DNA of 64,000 bases from Corticium candelabrum (lineage: Eukaryota > Porifera > Homoscleromorpha > Homosclerophorida > Plakinidae), in NCBI RefSeq assembly GCF_963422355.1, contig NC_085101.1, positions 3,003,002 through 3,067,001 on the forward strand. The letters run 5' to 3'. The position numbers and the translations under genes are program-made. Positions 45,722-58,800 of this stretch are shown here, in pieces; within the stretch, counting starts at the first letter, position 1, and the number at the start of each line of letters is the position of its first letter. The notes below the pieces were generated by a model that saw nothing but the letters and a program-made list of their open reading frames with translations, ran no database searches and was not told where the DNA came from.

Positions 45722-46630
45722 GAGTATGCAATGTGCCTCATTGTGTGTCATTTTGGATATACTTCAACTATGTCACGTGTATGACGGTTCTTGCAATAAG
45801 TAATACTCAAATTCTTGTCTAGATCTCCACCAATTATTTCTTTGGTTACTGTTAGACTTGAACAACTAAACACCATGAATCAATTGATAAGAAATAATGT
45901 CATAGTCACAACGTTTTATATCTACAATTCATGTCCAGTGTAGATATTAGTTGAGCTTCCAAGCATATTTTTGAAAACTACATTTCATCTCAAGTATTTA
46001 TAATAAGTGTAATCAAGTCAGCTACTATAGCTAGTACAAGTACAAAATGTCAAAAGCTCCGTATTTAAATAATGTATCATTAGGAGGTAGTAAATATGGA
46101 TTTCTGTTTTCATTACATCTTGTATATCAACTTCTAACCTAAACCTACCGATATCTTCTTGTTTACTAGACCTGTGTCTAGTACTTGATGCTTAAAGTCA
46201 GGCTGATGTAAAATATGAACCTTAAGGTACATTCTCAAACATTGACAGTTCCAACAAGTGTAAACTAACTCACAAGAATAAAGTACCATGTATGTAAACT
46301 AACACTCCACAAACAATGGATTTAAAATTACCTTATGATTAGAGTGCTAGATGGCTTTTACAAGCACAAGGGGGTTTTGCCAGCTAGAGGCGAAGTCAAG
46401 GGCTATAATCCCATTCCAAGTGCTGGTTAAAGCCTTAGTGCATGCAAATCCTACACTAAGCATTCTATGTCAAGGTCACGTGACATGTATGTAAGGTGGT
46501 GATATTAACTGGAAGTAACTTATTGCACAGTTGCTGAGCGATACGTCTTATACCACATCCAAATATGCGTTGTGATTGGTCACATGTCACGTGACCATGG
46601 TATAATATTAGTCATATACCTATAGCACTT
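45719..46630. other. Non-coding stretch, nothing recognised
   Basis: AT-rich sequence without a convincing frame, repeat or RNA gene. Confidence 0.4.
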
Positions 46631-46739
46631 TAGTCTCGCGTAGCCAGACCATCTCCGCCTACATCCTTCCGGCGAGAGATAGTCTGGCGAAATGCATAGA
46701 CAATTCTTGTTCTGCGCTCTACACGAATCATGGAGGATG

Positions 46740-47800
46740 AAGACCTCTAGATAGCAGGAGGTCGTACGTAGGTGTCACGCAATCGCATTCCGCTCATTTC
46801 GCTTGTGTTGATTACTGTCATGTCTGTGAACATACACTAATTTACGGTGGCCGGTTCGTGCCACCTGCGCTGCCAAATGAAACGTCATCACAAACGTCAC
46901 ACACATCACGGGAACGTCATCAAACGCTGGTGCTACTGTGCGAGGCTAGCGGCGCTATTTCTTATCGTTGGTACAGGTCAATGAACACGTTACAACCGCG
47001 ATTTTGACATAAAAGAAGTTCTGTCTCTTTGCGCACCTTTCGAGCAGCAACCTGCACTGATTTATTCAAAGGGGCGCCAGTTTTCGACGTCGTCTGCGCA
47101 ACGTTGTTTTCTAGGCACAAATCGACTTCAAATAAATTGGATGACAGGTAAGGTGATTTATAATTACTATGCTTTGTGGTTAAACATGACTTTTTAATTT
47201 TCTTGAAATTTGGTGCATTGATCTACACACATTACCTGTCAATATTTACACTATTGCATGCACTGCACACATCAAATTGTGTACTATATTTTGCAAATTT
47301 ATTTTCTGTGTACAAGTAAATATTATGCAATAAATAATATAATTACAAAAGTGCAAAGTACTTGGGTATTTAATTAATTTATTCTATTTCACAACTACTA
47401 CTAGCTACTGCTATGTTAAATATATTAACAGATAACACTAGACAATTAAGATGACAGCATATAATATGTACGCAGTATTCATTAATTAAGCATAATCTAG
47501 TTGGTATAAACAAATACATGAAATAATCTCTACACATTTCAATATTCATTACAAATTCTAGAGATTTAATTGCAAACAACATAATAATTACTATACGTAC
47601 TCAAGATGCATACAATTAGTATAGATGGATGATGACGACATATTCATAACTCTGCTTAACTAATATTGAGGCAATCCAGATTTAGAGCTACAATTGGTTT
47701 AATTTTGAATTAAGTTAATTATGTTAACGGCTCTCAGTTGGTGGTATCAGTACTGTGTTGTTGACACGTATGGTACAGGTATACATCTTATATGCATGAT
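46740..47800. other. Element interior, nothing recognised
   Basis: The left interior of the TIR element is AT-rich beyond 47160 and holds no supported gene. Confidence 0.4.
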
Positions 47801-47802
47801 GA

Positions 47803-48015
47803 TTGATATATACAGTCAATATTCAATGATATATGCAGTCAATATTGTGATTGACATATACAGTCAATATTGATTGATTGATACAGTCAATATTGATCAA
47901 TAAATATTGACTGCATATATCAATCAATATTGACTGTGTATATCAATCAATATGGACTGCGTACAGTCAATATTGATTGATATATACAGTCAATATTGAT
48001 TGATATATACGGTAT
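47803..48015. repeat. Palindromic tandem array of a TGATATATACAGTCAATAT unit
   Basis: About nine copies of a 20-28 bp unit occur, some inverted around 47905, so that the array as a whole can fold back on itself. Confidence 0.75.
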
Positions 48016-48038
48016 GTATATTCTTGTTTGTTACAAGC

Positions 48039-48301
48039 TGTAGAGAGTCTAGAGGATGGATGAAGCAGGACCTGCAGTGGTTGATTCTCCTGCCTTACAT
48101 CAAGATCTGTCAGAAGAGGAAGCACTGGCGGCTTATTTTCAGCTGGGCTATACTAATGCTCAGATTTGTTCTGTCTTGGAACATTGCCATGGTCTGATCT
48201 TGACACTAGATCAAGTAAAGAAATGTCTAGTCAAACTTGGACTACGAAGGCGACAACCTGGTGCTGAAGTCCCTCTTGCAGATGTTGAAGCAGCTATTCA
48301 A
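48039..48301 (+). CDS. HTH exon of an integrase-core-type transposase (fragment)
   Basis: An AG acceptor at about 48038 precedes ATG 48056. The exon encodes about 82 residues: EEEALAAYFQLGYTNAQICSVLE, then LDQVKKCLVKLGLRRR and LADVEAAIQ. It ends at a GTAATT donor. This pattern (glycine-turn HTH followed by VKxxLxxLGLRRR) is the N-terminus of eukaryotic IS3/integrase-like transposases. No downstream exon with the catalytic core is found inside the 3.4-kb element, so the gene is truncated. Confidence 0.5.
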
Positions 48302-49200
48302 GTAATTTGTTAATTAAATGGAGACTAAATACATTTGACGTACTAAAGTCCAATTGTGAATTTCGGAACCTGGAAAATTAAATAGTGCAGAGTACAGTAC
48401 ACTTTTATCAGGGACACTAAAGGAGAGGTCTTGTGCTATCCCTGTTAGTAGTCATGTGCTATTAAATGACTTTATTTAATAATGCTTTTCCCATGGTGTC
48501 TGCATATTGTAATTGGACTTTAAGTTTTGTGAGAAAACGAGTCTTGTATCATTGCAACGGTATATCCTCCTGTCTACCTGTTTGTTTGTCTATTTGTTGC
48601 TCTTTTGCAAAATGGCAAACAGTAACTGTATTTAAACAATGATCAATTTAACCAATTGATCATTGATTTGAAATGGCCAATGTCATCGGCCATTGGCTGA
48701 CAAAAAATGGCAATTGGCCGGTATCAGACCATAGCCTGACATTTTGCCGACCAAACAGGAGCCAACACACGTATTAGTAAGGCATGTACATGCATGTTGT
48801 TGCAATTGTTTATATAGGAACATCTGTTTATGTGGCAACAGATATGCGTGTGTCATCATATTCTGTGATCGTTTTCTCACAAACCTTATTAAAGTTGACT
48901 CTAGATAGTTGCGTGGAGTCTTTCCAAATTGACTAGGTGTCAACTTCTCAGTGCAGGCTAGACGTTGAGCTCGTTGACTATAGATGCCTAAGCGTGCCTC
49001 CATGCCACAGGCTTCCCTTGTCACGGCAAGGAATATCTCATGCTTGGGCGTGACGGTTGACTAAAGCCAGGTGCAAGTGCTTACCGATTTGTAGGTCGGT
49101 CACGTGGCTTTCTCGTCCTTCTCTTAATTGCATTACATTGCATGCGTGCCAGAGGCGTGGCTGGGCGTGGCTAAGCTAGACACAACTTTCGTCTTTCAAT
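48302..49200. other. Element interior, nothing firm recognised
   Basis: A small inverted pair lies around 48640-48670 (GATCAATTTAACC/TTGATC region), together with a run of GGCCATTGGC-type repeats. No gene is supported. Confidence 0.35.
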
Positions 49201-49860
49201 AGAAATGAATATTGAAGTCACTGGTGACCGTCTGCGCGGTGTCATTATGCCTTTTATGAGATATGGCTCCTGTTAGCAACTGCGGGTAACTTTCTATTTA
49301 CATTTAGTACAGAGAAAGAATATTGCATCAGAGGCTATATTTTAATATTCGTAATTTACGAAAATTGGACGGATGGAAAGATTGAATCTATTTGCATAGT
49401 AAATGAATATTGAAATGACAGTTGATCTTCAATCAATTTCTATTTTCAATGTAATGGAATATTGTAAGAGCAAGCAACGCCAGTCAATGTTTAATTTGAC
49501 ATTCAATTTTCAATTTGTCTCAAAAATTCAATTTTAACACGAATTCAAAATTTAACATTTAATTTTTAAATTAAATTGAATATTGAATTTAACATTAAAA
49601 ATTGAACTAACGTGCTTGCAATTTCAATATTCCATTGCATTGAAAATGAAAATTGGTTAAAAATTAAGTATGTTTTCAATATTTATTTTAATCCGCAAAT
49701 AACTATAGTCCGTCAATCAGTCAATTTTTAATTTTTAATAGAACTGAATATTGAAATTGCAAGCAACTTCTAAGCTATTTTCAATTTCTAATTCAATATT
49801 CAATTGTTGCTGGGAATTGAAAATGGAATGGACGAAATGGTAACGCACTGGTAACTAACC
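49200..49860. repeat. AT-rich degenerate repeats of a GAATATTGAAATTG-type unit
   Basis: GAATATTGAA, TTCAATATTC and CAATTTTTAATTT variants recur many times in both orientations. No coding potential is seen. Confidence 0.6.
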
Positions 49861-50253
49861 AGTAATTAGCACACGCAAGACAAGCGGAATGTGATTGAGA
49901 AGCACCTATTCAGACATCCTGCTCTATCTCTAGAGAGGTCTTTATCTCCCAGGATTCTTGGGGAGCGCGGAACAAGAATGGATTAGGCATTTCCCTAGAC
50001 TATCTCTCGCCAGAAGAATGCAGGCGGAGATGGTCTGGCTACGCGAGACTACTTACAATCTGACCAGACTGTCTACTAGATGACATCAGTTTATTCCAAT
50101 GTCAATTGAAGTAACAGTTTTTCGGGTTTCAAAGTATAAGCGGGATAATAACCAGATATTGTACATAAATGTTATATTTTCATTATATATAAATAAATAC
50201 CAATTCAAACGTTTCAAAATACTAGACTACAAATATCTGTCTAAAATTGAATG

Positions 50254-52342
50254 TTAACCTACACTATCAGTTTCAATCAGATCACGGAGGTTCATAACTT
50301 CTGCTGTGTTTACTTTCTCATTGGCACATCCACCAACAACAACAACCATTCCCTGTTCAAGTTCGAAGATTGTTGAACCTTCTCTTGGTACACCTATGGA
50401 TGGCAATGGCAGCCACTGTTGCAGAACAACATCATATACTTCCACATCATTTGACAGTTTGTGTTTGTTTTTGCGACCACCAACTGCCAAAGGCATTTTT
50501 CCTACTTGTCCTAGACTGGGATTGTTATTGCCAGTTGGCGGGAGCTTCTGCCACTCTCGACTGTGCAAATTCATGATATCAAACTGATTGCTGGCACGAC
50601 CATTGTGAAGTCTTCCTCCAGCTACACACAGAGAACCATCCACAATAGTACAAGAACAAGAGTAGCGAGCAGTTGGCATGTCAGGCATAGACTCACAAAC
50701 ACAAGATGCAATATCGTATCTCCACACACATGAGATTGTTTGTTTCCTTCGATCGATACCACCGACCAAAAAGACTTGACCCTCGTGACACACAACAGAC
50801 ACTTCGCTTACCTCGTTTTTAGTGTCAATTTGCTTCGTGCTTGACCACAAGTTGTCATTTGGATTATATTCGGTGACTCGATATTTCCATGTCGTTGTAT
50901 TCCACATCACAGCAAAAAGTCTATCTTCAAATGCAATGCAGCTGTGACACTCCAGTTGGTTGGCTGTGTATTTCACAACACGGTTCACACTCCAACTGGT
51001 AATGTCGATGAACTGAAAATTTATCAATCCAGAATTACAAGAGCAGGTGACAAGTTCCTTTTGAAATGTTGCAACTGGAAGGTTCTTGCCTAGGATTGAC
51101 AGCCTAGGTGCCACATGCCAAACACTAACCTGCTTCTTCAATTTCTATACATCACAAGGTATTGTTATATTTTGTAATACATAGAAATATATTTTAAATG
51201 TTTACCTCAGCACATTTCTGAATAGTATGTTTTGCTGACAACATTTGAAAGTGGCAAGACAAAATTTTAAGAGAAAGCCTTCGAGACGTCATCACAATTT
51301 GCCTCCCTTTACACTCTTCCTGCTTATTCAGCCTCTGCTCCAGAGCCTCAATTTTATGCAAAATTTCAAATCGACGAAGGTGGGAGACAATAGGAGTAGC
51401 GCAAGAGACAGACGACGTACCACCCACGTCTCCACCAGACGACGACTTACGCAAGATTTCAGTGTCAATAGCATCAGTTCGCTGCTGCGACTGATGACGA
51501 TTCATCAAACGGAAACTGTCCAAAATCCTGGCGGCGGTCGGTCGTTGCGGTGGCTCTTTCAGGCACTGCAAGAAAATTGATCTAAGTGGATAGTCGTGCG
51601 GAAGCAGAAAAGTGTCGTCCCGTCGCCGTTCAAGCTCGTTAACGACGACAAATTGGCCAGGGCATCCTCGCTTGGGTGCGAGCAGAGGCGATGGTGACGG
51701 GGTCCGACCGGAAATGGTCTCAATAGCGAGAACACCGTAAGAAAACATATCAAAACTTGCATGACTATTGTTGTCTCTTCCTCCCCCTACGCTTTCAGGT
51801 GGCATGTAGTGTCTCGCCGAATGCTGGATGGTCCGTCCTTCTGACAGATAAATGTCGACGGCTCCGCCACTGCCGACGTCAGCGATCTTAACCTGCGGAC
51901 AGTCGCGCGATAGCATGACGGCTCGGCTGGAGAGATAACGGTGAATGATGGGCAACGGCAGTTCGTGTAGATAGCGGAGACCGCAGGCAACACTCCGTGC
52001 AATGAAGAGGCGCGCCATCGACGGGAGGGTCGGACCGTTACGGAGGCGGTGATCGAGACTCTCGTACATAAGCTCCATGATGACGATAGGATGACCGTCG
52101 AACTCGGCAATGCCAAAGTACTGCAGGAGATTCGGATGAGACAACCACCTATTGGCGGTCAGATCCCTAACGAGGGTCTGATCGAAGCTCCGAGAGAGTG
52201 ACTGAGACAGCCGTTTATCGTAGTCACCCACCCTGATGGCAACAGCAGAACCCTTCCATCGACCGTGATATACCTTGCCATACGTTCCCTGCCCAATCAC
52301 CTCGAGGACTTCAATTGGATCTTTGATAGTAAAATCGACCAT
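50254..52342 (-). CDS. Pseudokinase-Kelch fusion protein, two exons
   Basis: Exon 1 (52342-51206) and exon 2 (51144-50254) join in phase (GAG|GTAAAC to TATAG|AAA) to give 675 residues. Residues about 10-280 form a protein-kinase fold of TKL/tyrosine-kinase-like type with GQGTYGKV. The catalytic residues are degraded: the VAIK lysine is Arg (VAIRV), HRD is HRY, the catalytic-loop Asn is absent, and only the Asp of DFG remains (DVG). It should therefore be a pseudokinase. A coiled-coil-like segment (ALEQRLNKQEE) leads to Kelch repeats (VFLVGGIDR, LCVAGGRL, LAVGGRKN, MVVVVGGCA) that form a beta-propeller. Its neighbour at 53240-55309 has the same architecture with intact catalytic motifs, so this is a diverged tandem paralogue, possibly a scaffold. 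Confidence 0.85.
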
Positions 52343-53239
52343 ACTCGTCGCGATCTCGACGCAGACTGGCAGACGCCGACGATTCGCAGCTGCAAATCAT
52401 CCGGAGAAGCCGAGAACTCGTGCAAGGCACCTGCAAAGTGAGCGTATTGTCACGACACGTCACGTAATCGAATCCATTCAGAGAGCTCCGCCCGACCCTT
52501 TGACATTCGTGTGAAAATCTGTGCAGATTGAAGATTAAGATAAAGACTGCGGGTCTGTCAAACAGCACCCGCTCCACTCCCACACTCAAATGAGGCAGGA
52601 ACCATCGTGCGCTGCGCTAAGTAGGCATGAACACAAAACTCGTCACGCTTGTCGATCACTTGGCAGCACGAGCACTCAATAGTAAACAGTAGCCAATGCC
52701 ATTCATTGGACATACGCGACATTGTAATCAAGTCACGACTCTTGTACATGATCGCAAAACGATCATGCAATTTTTGCGATCATGTAATTAAATCCGTCGA
52801 AATGACGCGTACTAAGACCGTAAATTCCAGCAACGAACCATTAGAGCTTAAAATTAAAGTGAAAAACCCTATACACAATCATCTTTCTGTACAGATTTAA
52901 CACAAACGGGGACGAGCTTTACACCTAAAAGTAGATAACGGACTACCTGACGTTCCTTGCTGCTATGGCAACTTTGCTGCTATAGTAACACAGCAACCGC
53001 TCTTTGCTGAGTAACAGTAACTGCTTGTTGCTATAGTAACACATCAGGTATCGCTTAACCAAATCTGTTCATAAAAATGTAGTTTGTCGTGCGGACATGA
53101 AGCTAACAAGAAACAAGTATACCAGTACCCTTCACAGCTATGATTCGCCACATTTTTATATAATCAAATATAAAACCTACACTATTCATACGGGCAATTC
53201 CTGCGGTTAACATTACTTATCATAGTCATTCGCGACCGT
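52343..53239. promoter_or_regulatory. Intergenic region with three X-box-like palindromes
   Basis: GCTGCTATGGCAAC (52959-52972), GCTGCTATAGTAAC (52976-52989) and GTTGCTATAGTAAC (53027-53040) match the imperfect inverted RFX X-box pattern. They lie 600-700 bp upstream of the pseudokinase-Kelch start and downstream of the neighbouring gene. Nothing else is recognised. Confidence 0.4.
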
Positions 53240-55309
53240 CTAAGTACGCAAGACTCTACAGTCTAGTATCTCAATTGCACTATGATCGCCCTTCTTCGAC
53301 GCCCCACCGGCCACAATCATCACATCAACGTCGCTTGTACACAAACTCGGCTGCCATCTCGCCGTCGGTAACGGAGGAAGCGGTAGCCACGCTCCCACGT
53401 GATAATCATACAGCTCCACGTGACTGCTAACCGTCTTCTTCTTCCTTTTGTCGCTACGACCACCGGCAGCAATCGGCAACCCCTGAATCGTCCCCAGACT
53501 ACAAGCATAATTCGTCGTGCTCGAAAACGTGTGCCACTGACGAGACTCTAACGACATGACGCAGAAATCGTTGCATGCGGTACCGTCAGGCAGGACGCCG
53601 CCGCCGACGCACAGCTGCTCGTCCGTCACGACGCACGAGACTGCGGAGCGACGTGTCGGCATGCTCGGCAGTACGTCCCACTGGCCCTCGTTGAAGTCGT
53701 ACACCCACGAGTTGTTGATCGCGTCGTTGTTTCGCGTGGTGCCGCCAAGGATGAACAGCTTGTCGTGTGTCGACGCTATCGTCGCGTTGCTCACTTCTAG
53801 CTCGTCGGGCATGTCGGCGACGGGCGACCACGTGTTCTGGTCCGTCGTGTATTCCTCGACTCTGTAGCGCCATGTGAGTTTGTTCCACATGACGGCGAAG
53901 AGATGGTCGCAGTGGGTGATCAGCGCCTGGAAATTCATGTGCGTGTTCCAGTACTTGGCGGTTTTCGTCACGCCCCACGTTTTAAGATCGATGAAATGGA
54001 GCGACTCCGACTGGCTCTCGGCGACGACGAGGTGATCGTTGAAGATGGTCATCGGGGGTGCTTTTTGCGGGGCCGGCAGCCCCGGAACAGATTTCCACAC
54101 GTTAAATTCTTGCTTATTCTCCTGATAAAAATGCTGCCTCACTATTCGCGTTACATATTATTGCCAAAAAGGAAGAAATACCTTTTGAAGGAATACGACC
54201 GGTTTGCATATCCCCGCCATCTGGCTCCGGTAAGACAAGTTTCTCAGCGTTCCCTGAAGAGAGACCCGCATGACGGCCGCCGCCGACGCGTTCCTCTCGC
54301 GCTCCACCTCCAACTCGAGCTGCTCCATCTTCCGAGTCGTGTCGACTTCAAAAACCTTCGACTGGCGCCGATTTTGCAATGCCGTAACGTCGACACCCAT
54401 TATGCCACCATACTCTCTTACCAGGATGTATGCGTCCTCGCTCGATGGGCGAGCATGCTTGAGATCATACTTACCAGGCAGATTGAACGTCTTTAGTACT
54501 TGGCTGGCAGTCGGCCTCCTGGTTGCCTCATCGAGACATTGACAAATTACGGCTCGCAATGGATGAGCCCGTGGAAGATGGTCGAGATCCTCCCGACGCC
54601 TCTCGACCTCGGGAAGAGTCCGGAACTGACCGGGGTGGCCGCGGACGGCAACAAGAAGAGGCAACGGGGAGGGAGACCGTCCGGTAAGCGTCTCGATCGC
54701 GATGACTCCAAACGAGAAGATGTCGAGACTCGGTCGCGTCGCACCACCGCATCTCACCTCAGGAGGTGTGTACAACTCCGTTCCGGGCGTGACCGTTCCT
54801 GTCATCGACTGCAAGTCTTCGAGTGCTTTAGCGACTCCCAAATCGGCAATCTTCACATGCGACGCGTCACGTGACAGAAGAATGTTCTTGCTCGACAAAT
54901 CCCGATGGACAACCGGATCAGGCAATTCGTGCATGTACCGTAATCCACAAACGATTGATCGCAGAACGTACAGGCGAGCAACGTGTGTGAGAGGCGCGCC
55001 GTCGCGCAGGCGATGATCCAGACTCTGATGCATCAGCTCCATCACCATCTTGGGATGGTCGCTATCAGGGCTGCAAACACCATAAAACTGAAGAACATTC
55101 GGATGACGAAGCGATTTCAGTGTCTTCCATTCCTCGACGAAATTCTGCAAAAATCTCGTGAAAACGTCGGCAACTAGTTGACCGTCACCGTTGATCATTT
55201 TGACAGCAACAGGCGTCCCTTTCCAGTCGCCAACACACACCCTGCCGTAGCTTCCTCTCCCCAACTCATTGTGCAGAATGATCTCGTCGCGGATTTCGAA
55301 GTCGACCAT
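53240..55309 (-). CDS. Protein kinase-Kelch fusion protein, two exons
   Basis: Exon 1 (55309-54182) and exon 2 (54133-53240) join in phase across a 48-bp intron (AAG|GTATTT to GGCAG|CAT), giving 673 residues. The start chosen is ATG 55309 (MVDFEIRDE), which aligns with MVDFTIKDP of the neighbour. The kinase domain is complete: GRGSYGRV, VAVK, HRDLSSKN, ADLG, then ELYTPPE and SFGVIAIE. It resembles TKL/tyrosine-kinase-like enzymes. A charged coiled-coil-like segment (RKMEQLELEVERER) links it to a Kelch propeller (LFILGGTTR, LCVGGGVL, LPIAAGGRS, VMIVAGGAS). No signal peptide or membrane helix is seen, so it is probably cytoplasmic. Kinase-Kelch fusions are a sponge-type architecture to my knowledge. 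Confidence 0.85.
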
Positions 55310-55825
55310 GTTGAGAAGAAACAGCCGCCCGCACACGAATAAAGCGAGATTGAAGTGACGCTGTGCGACGGGAAGAAAGTCGAACGAATGAGATGAACGG
55401 TCACGGTACCGTCACCTGATTAGAGACAGACGCTAACAGGTGATCTTTGTCACCTCGAAGTGTCAGGCATGGCAGGTCAGGCTATTTGCATGTGGTGTGA
55501 AGAGGCTAGAACAGTCAAGTAGTAGAATGCTACATATGATGTTGACAATATATACAGCCAAACCGTTGCTTTCCTGGCGTGGTAGCTGACGCACTTAAAC
55601 ATTTTCTATAGACAGACCCACCCTATGCTCGGATACCAAAGATTGGAGGACCCCACTTACTTAGTTAACAATTGACAGCAAGTAGATGTATCAGACAAAA
55701 CCTGTTTCAGTAGCTAGTTAACCTTTTGCTTGTTTAAAACTTCAAGAAAAACTCAACATATTGAGATACAGTTTTCGCCTACTGTCTCACAAAACGTAAC
55801 ACCTGTACAAACACGAGAGTGCTCG
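55310..55825. other. Spacer between kinase-Kelch gene and SRP72 3' end
   Basis: It should contain the kinase-Kelch promoter and the SRP72 3' UTR. A short motif pair, CGGTCACGGTACCGTCACC, forms a palindrome near 55398. No other feature is seen. Confidence 0.4.
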
Positions 55826-58800
55826 TCACCATCCCTTTCCTTTCTTCTTCTTTGCCTGCTTCTTTTTCGCTTGTTGTGCAGCCTTTCCAGCGGGTTGCTG
55901 TGCCTGATGTTGCTGCGGTGTTCGAGAAGAGACGGCGGCTGCTGTTGCTGTACCAGATGCAGAGGCAGCTGGAGCTCGAGGGGAGGCTTCAGATTTTGCA
56001 GTCGAATCGGCTGATGTCCGAGGGCTACACCGAGTAAGACAAGGGAAATGAAACTAATCCACAGATGCAAATCAAGAACCAACCTTTCAGGTGCTGCTCC
56101 TTGTGTTCCCTTTCCTACCCAATACACACATTTCAATACCTGAAATTTTGTTTTATAAGCCAGAATTCTAACGCACCTACTGTACCCGTTGTTTTCTTGT
56201 GCTTCTTTCTCGCATAAGACCGTTCTCTGACGGGCAACCATCGCTCTGGATCTGGATCTACATCCGGGTTATAGTTCTTGGGCAATTTGCCTACAAACAA
56301 GATGAAACCATTGAAGGAAATCATTGCTAGTTTAGTAGATTAAACAGACCCTTCTTCTTCTTCCTCTTCTTTTTCTCCTTCAATTTAGGAACAGGTAAGC
56401 CACTGCACAAACAACTGTAACCAGTTACCTAGATAGCGATTTCTATTTAATCCTAACCTCTTGTCTGGTTGCGCTTTGCTTGCTGCAGCTACAGCAGCAC
56501 GACGTGTTTGTCTAAACCCTGCTGGTGAGTCCTCTAAAGAGTCCACATCCACTAAAGATTTTTCAGCATCTAGAGCAGGCAATGACGAACTTAATCTATT
56601 CAACAACACAAGCAAAATAACACCTAATCATTAAAATTTCATTCAATATGTTGAGGATGGAGGATACTTTTCAGCCTGTTTAGCATCAAATTGTGAATAA
56701 GCTGAAATAAGTTGAGCCACTACATGAAGGTCATTTGGTTTTTCTCTGTAATTTAAAATTGATTAATTAAATAATTCAGGACATAACAGATATCTGTTGG
56801 CATATGTACTACTTTCGTAATTCTTCAAGCACAACAGCTGCTTCTTTAGCACCACTGTATCGCAACAGAAAAAGTGAATATCGTTGCAGGAGCTCTAGAA
56901 AATAACTAGACGACTTCTCTTCAGTCTAAAGATCCAAAGCCTAAAGCTGATTTTCACAACTTCTATGCACAGAATTTGGAAATGTAAAACAAGGTATAAA
57001 CTATGCCTACTTTTCGTTCCCTCCAAAAGTTGACAGCTTCCTTGATAACTTCTTTTGCCTTGTCAATTCGGTTGACAACCTGATATAAGGCAACTAGAGT
57101 CGACACCTAAGAAATTCGACAGTTTGTCAGACATGTACGTCAACAGGGTGTCCGCAGGTAGATAACATAATCTATAATCTTTTCCAAAATAATTTCCAAA
57201 ACTTACCATTCCAAGAGAATGCTGCAATGAAGTGAGCGATCGCAGTACAAAGCAAGCTTCCTCCACAAGACCTAGCATAAACAACAAATACAATAAAACT
57301 ATGTTATCCCCATTTTCAATTATAAATTAAAAACAGCTCAAGGCTCCAAGCCTAAACATTCTTAACAGCAAGCATGCATGAAAAAACACTGCTAGGCTAG
57401 CACCACAACAACAGCCAAGACAACAGTATTAGATATGATTAGTACCATCCAACACCTCGGCAACTTTCTCTAAGAAAGAACACACTGACTGCTGACTGCT
57501 CAACCTATATGTCTGCTACACTCACATTACACAAACAGCTTCTTCAGTGTTGACTTTGAAAGCAAGTACGTTCATGTATGATTGAATATTAACAAAAACA
57601 AACAAACATGCACCACAAGAATACAACTGACTGCACACTAACCTTGCGCCAGCTGTATTTGAGCCAAAGTCAGTTGAGCCTTCATAGCACTGTCTGGATG
57701 TTGCCTCACATACTCCTATCAACAGACAATAACATAACTTTCTCAATCAGTCACATTTCATCTACGATTAATGTTTCAAAAGTTGCTCCAAATTGTAACA
57801 CATGCACCAATTCATACACACCTCGACACCCGTCAACCATTTGTTGCAAACAACTTGGTACAAAACATCAGTACACTTAGGCAGTCTCAGCCAGGCCATC
57901 CAACTTTGTACACATACATTTGGTAACCAGTTTCCCCAATATGACAATCACATTTTCAATTTACAAGCATCCAATAGGGTGGCCATCTTACATTTAACAA
58001 CTACCTGGACTATACAAGGTTCTCGCTACAGCATGACAGCGAGGCACTGTACCACACTCCAGTAGGAGTGCGCCATGCTCAGAAACGGTAGATAGAAGTC
58101 TAAAGTCTTAATAAGGAATGTTTGAGAATTCCATACTACTGAAACACAATACTAAAGGCAACAATAGTCACAAATCTAGGCTCTTGCAAATAACACAAGA
58201 TGATAGCCTCGTTCCAGACGTGTACGCACAAGTGTTGATTGCAGTCCCAAATGAGCTGCCTCTGATTCTTGTCCAGGATCCTCTTCTAGTAACCAGGAAA
58301 GCACACCTCCTGTCCAGGAAGTGTACACCTAGAATCTACTCTAGACTAGTCATAGCTTCATGAAAGCAACAACAGTGGTCCACGTCAATCAACGCCTGAC
58401 TAGATAGACTTTCTACTTGTGATACTCAATCGACGAACATCTCTAAGAAGGGCTTACTGGCGATCGAACTTGATTTCCTTGCCAGAGCACTTGAACGTAT
58501 GTTACACGCAATAGCTACAACACGAAGCCTACTTCACTTGAGATCGGCTCCAGTATGCATGCCTGACTGTAAAGAAAGAGAACTGCATGCGTCGTGGACC
58601 TGCCAATCCCGCAATGCTCCTACTGTTGTTATGACCAACAGCACTACACAGTAGGTATCAATCCTGGTACCAAACGAAAATGACACGCCCACGTGATCAC
58701 ACCTGCGCGAGACTGGTATGAGGCTATGTAAGTATAGTACATACACACGTCGTACATACATTCATTTGTACATACATACTCATGTTTAAGTATCATCATG

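Larger units (their letters stand above)
46633..50049. mobile_element. 3.4-kb DNA transposon with ~90-bp terminal inverted repeats
   Basis: The left end GTCTCGCGTAGCCAGACCAT and the inverse of the right end match over about 90 bp, through GGCGAGAGATAGTCT and ATTCTTGTTC. TA flanks both sides. Inside are a single integrase-type HTH exon (48039-48301), a palindromic AT array and AT-rich degenerate repeats, but no catalytic domain, so it is non-autonomous or decayed. Solo copies of the same terminus occur near 398, 24180 and 36910. Confidence 0.75.

Noticed and set aside
47803-48015. CRISPR-like repeated array
   Set aside because: The copies are degenerate, partly inverted and AT-rich with no unique spacers, and the DNA is eukaryotic.
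53586-53978. Arg/His-rich open frames antisense or out of frame to the Kelch and kinase genes
   Set aside because: They overlap well-supported coding exons in other frames and reflect locally high GC content.
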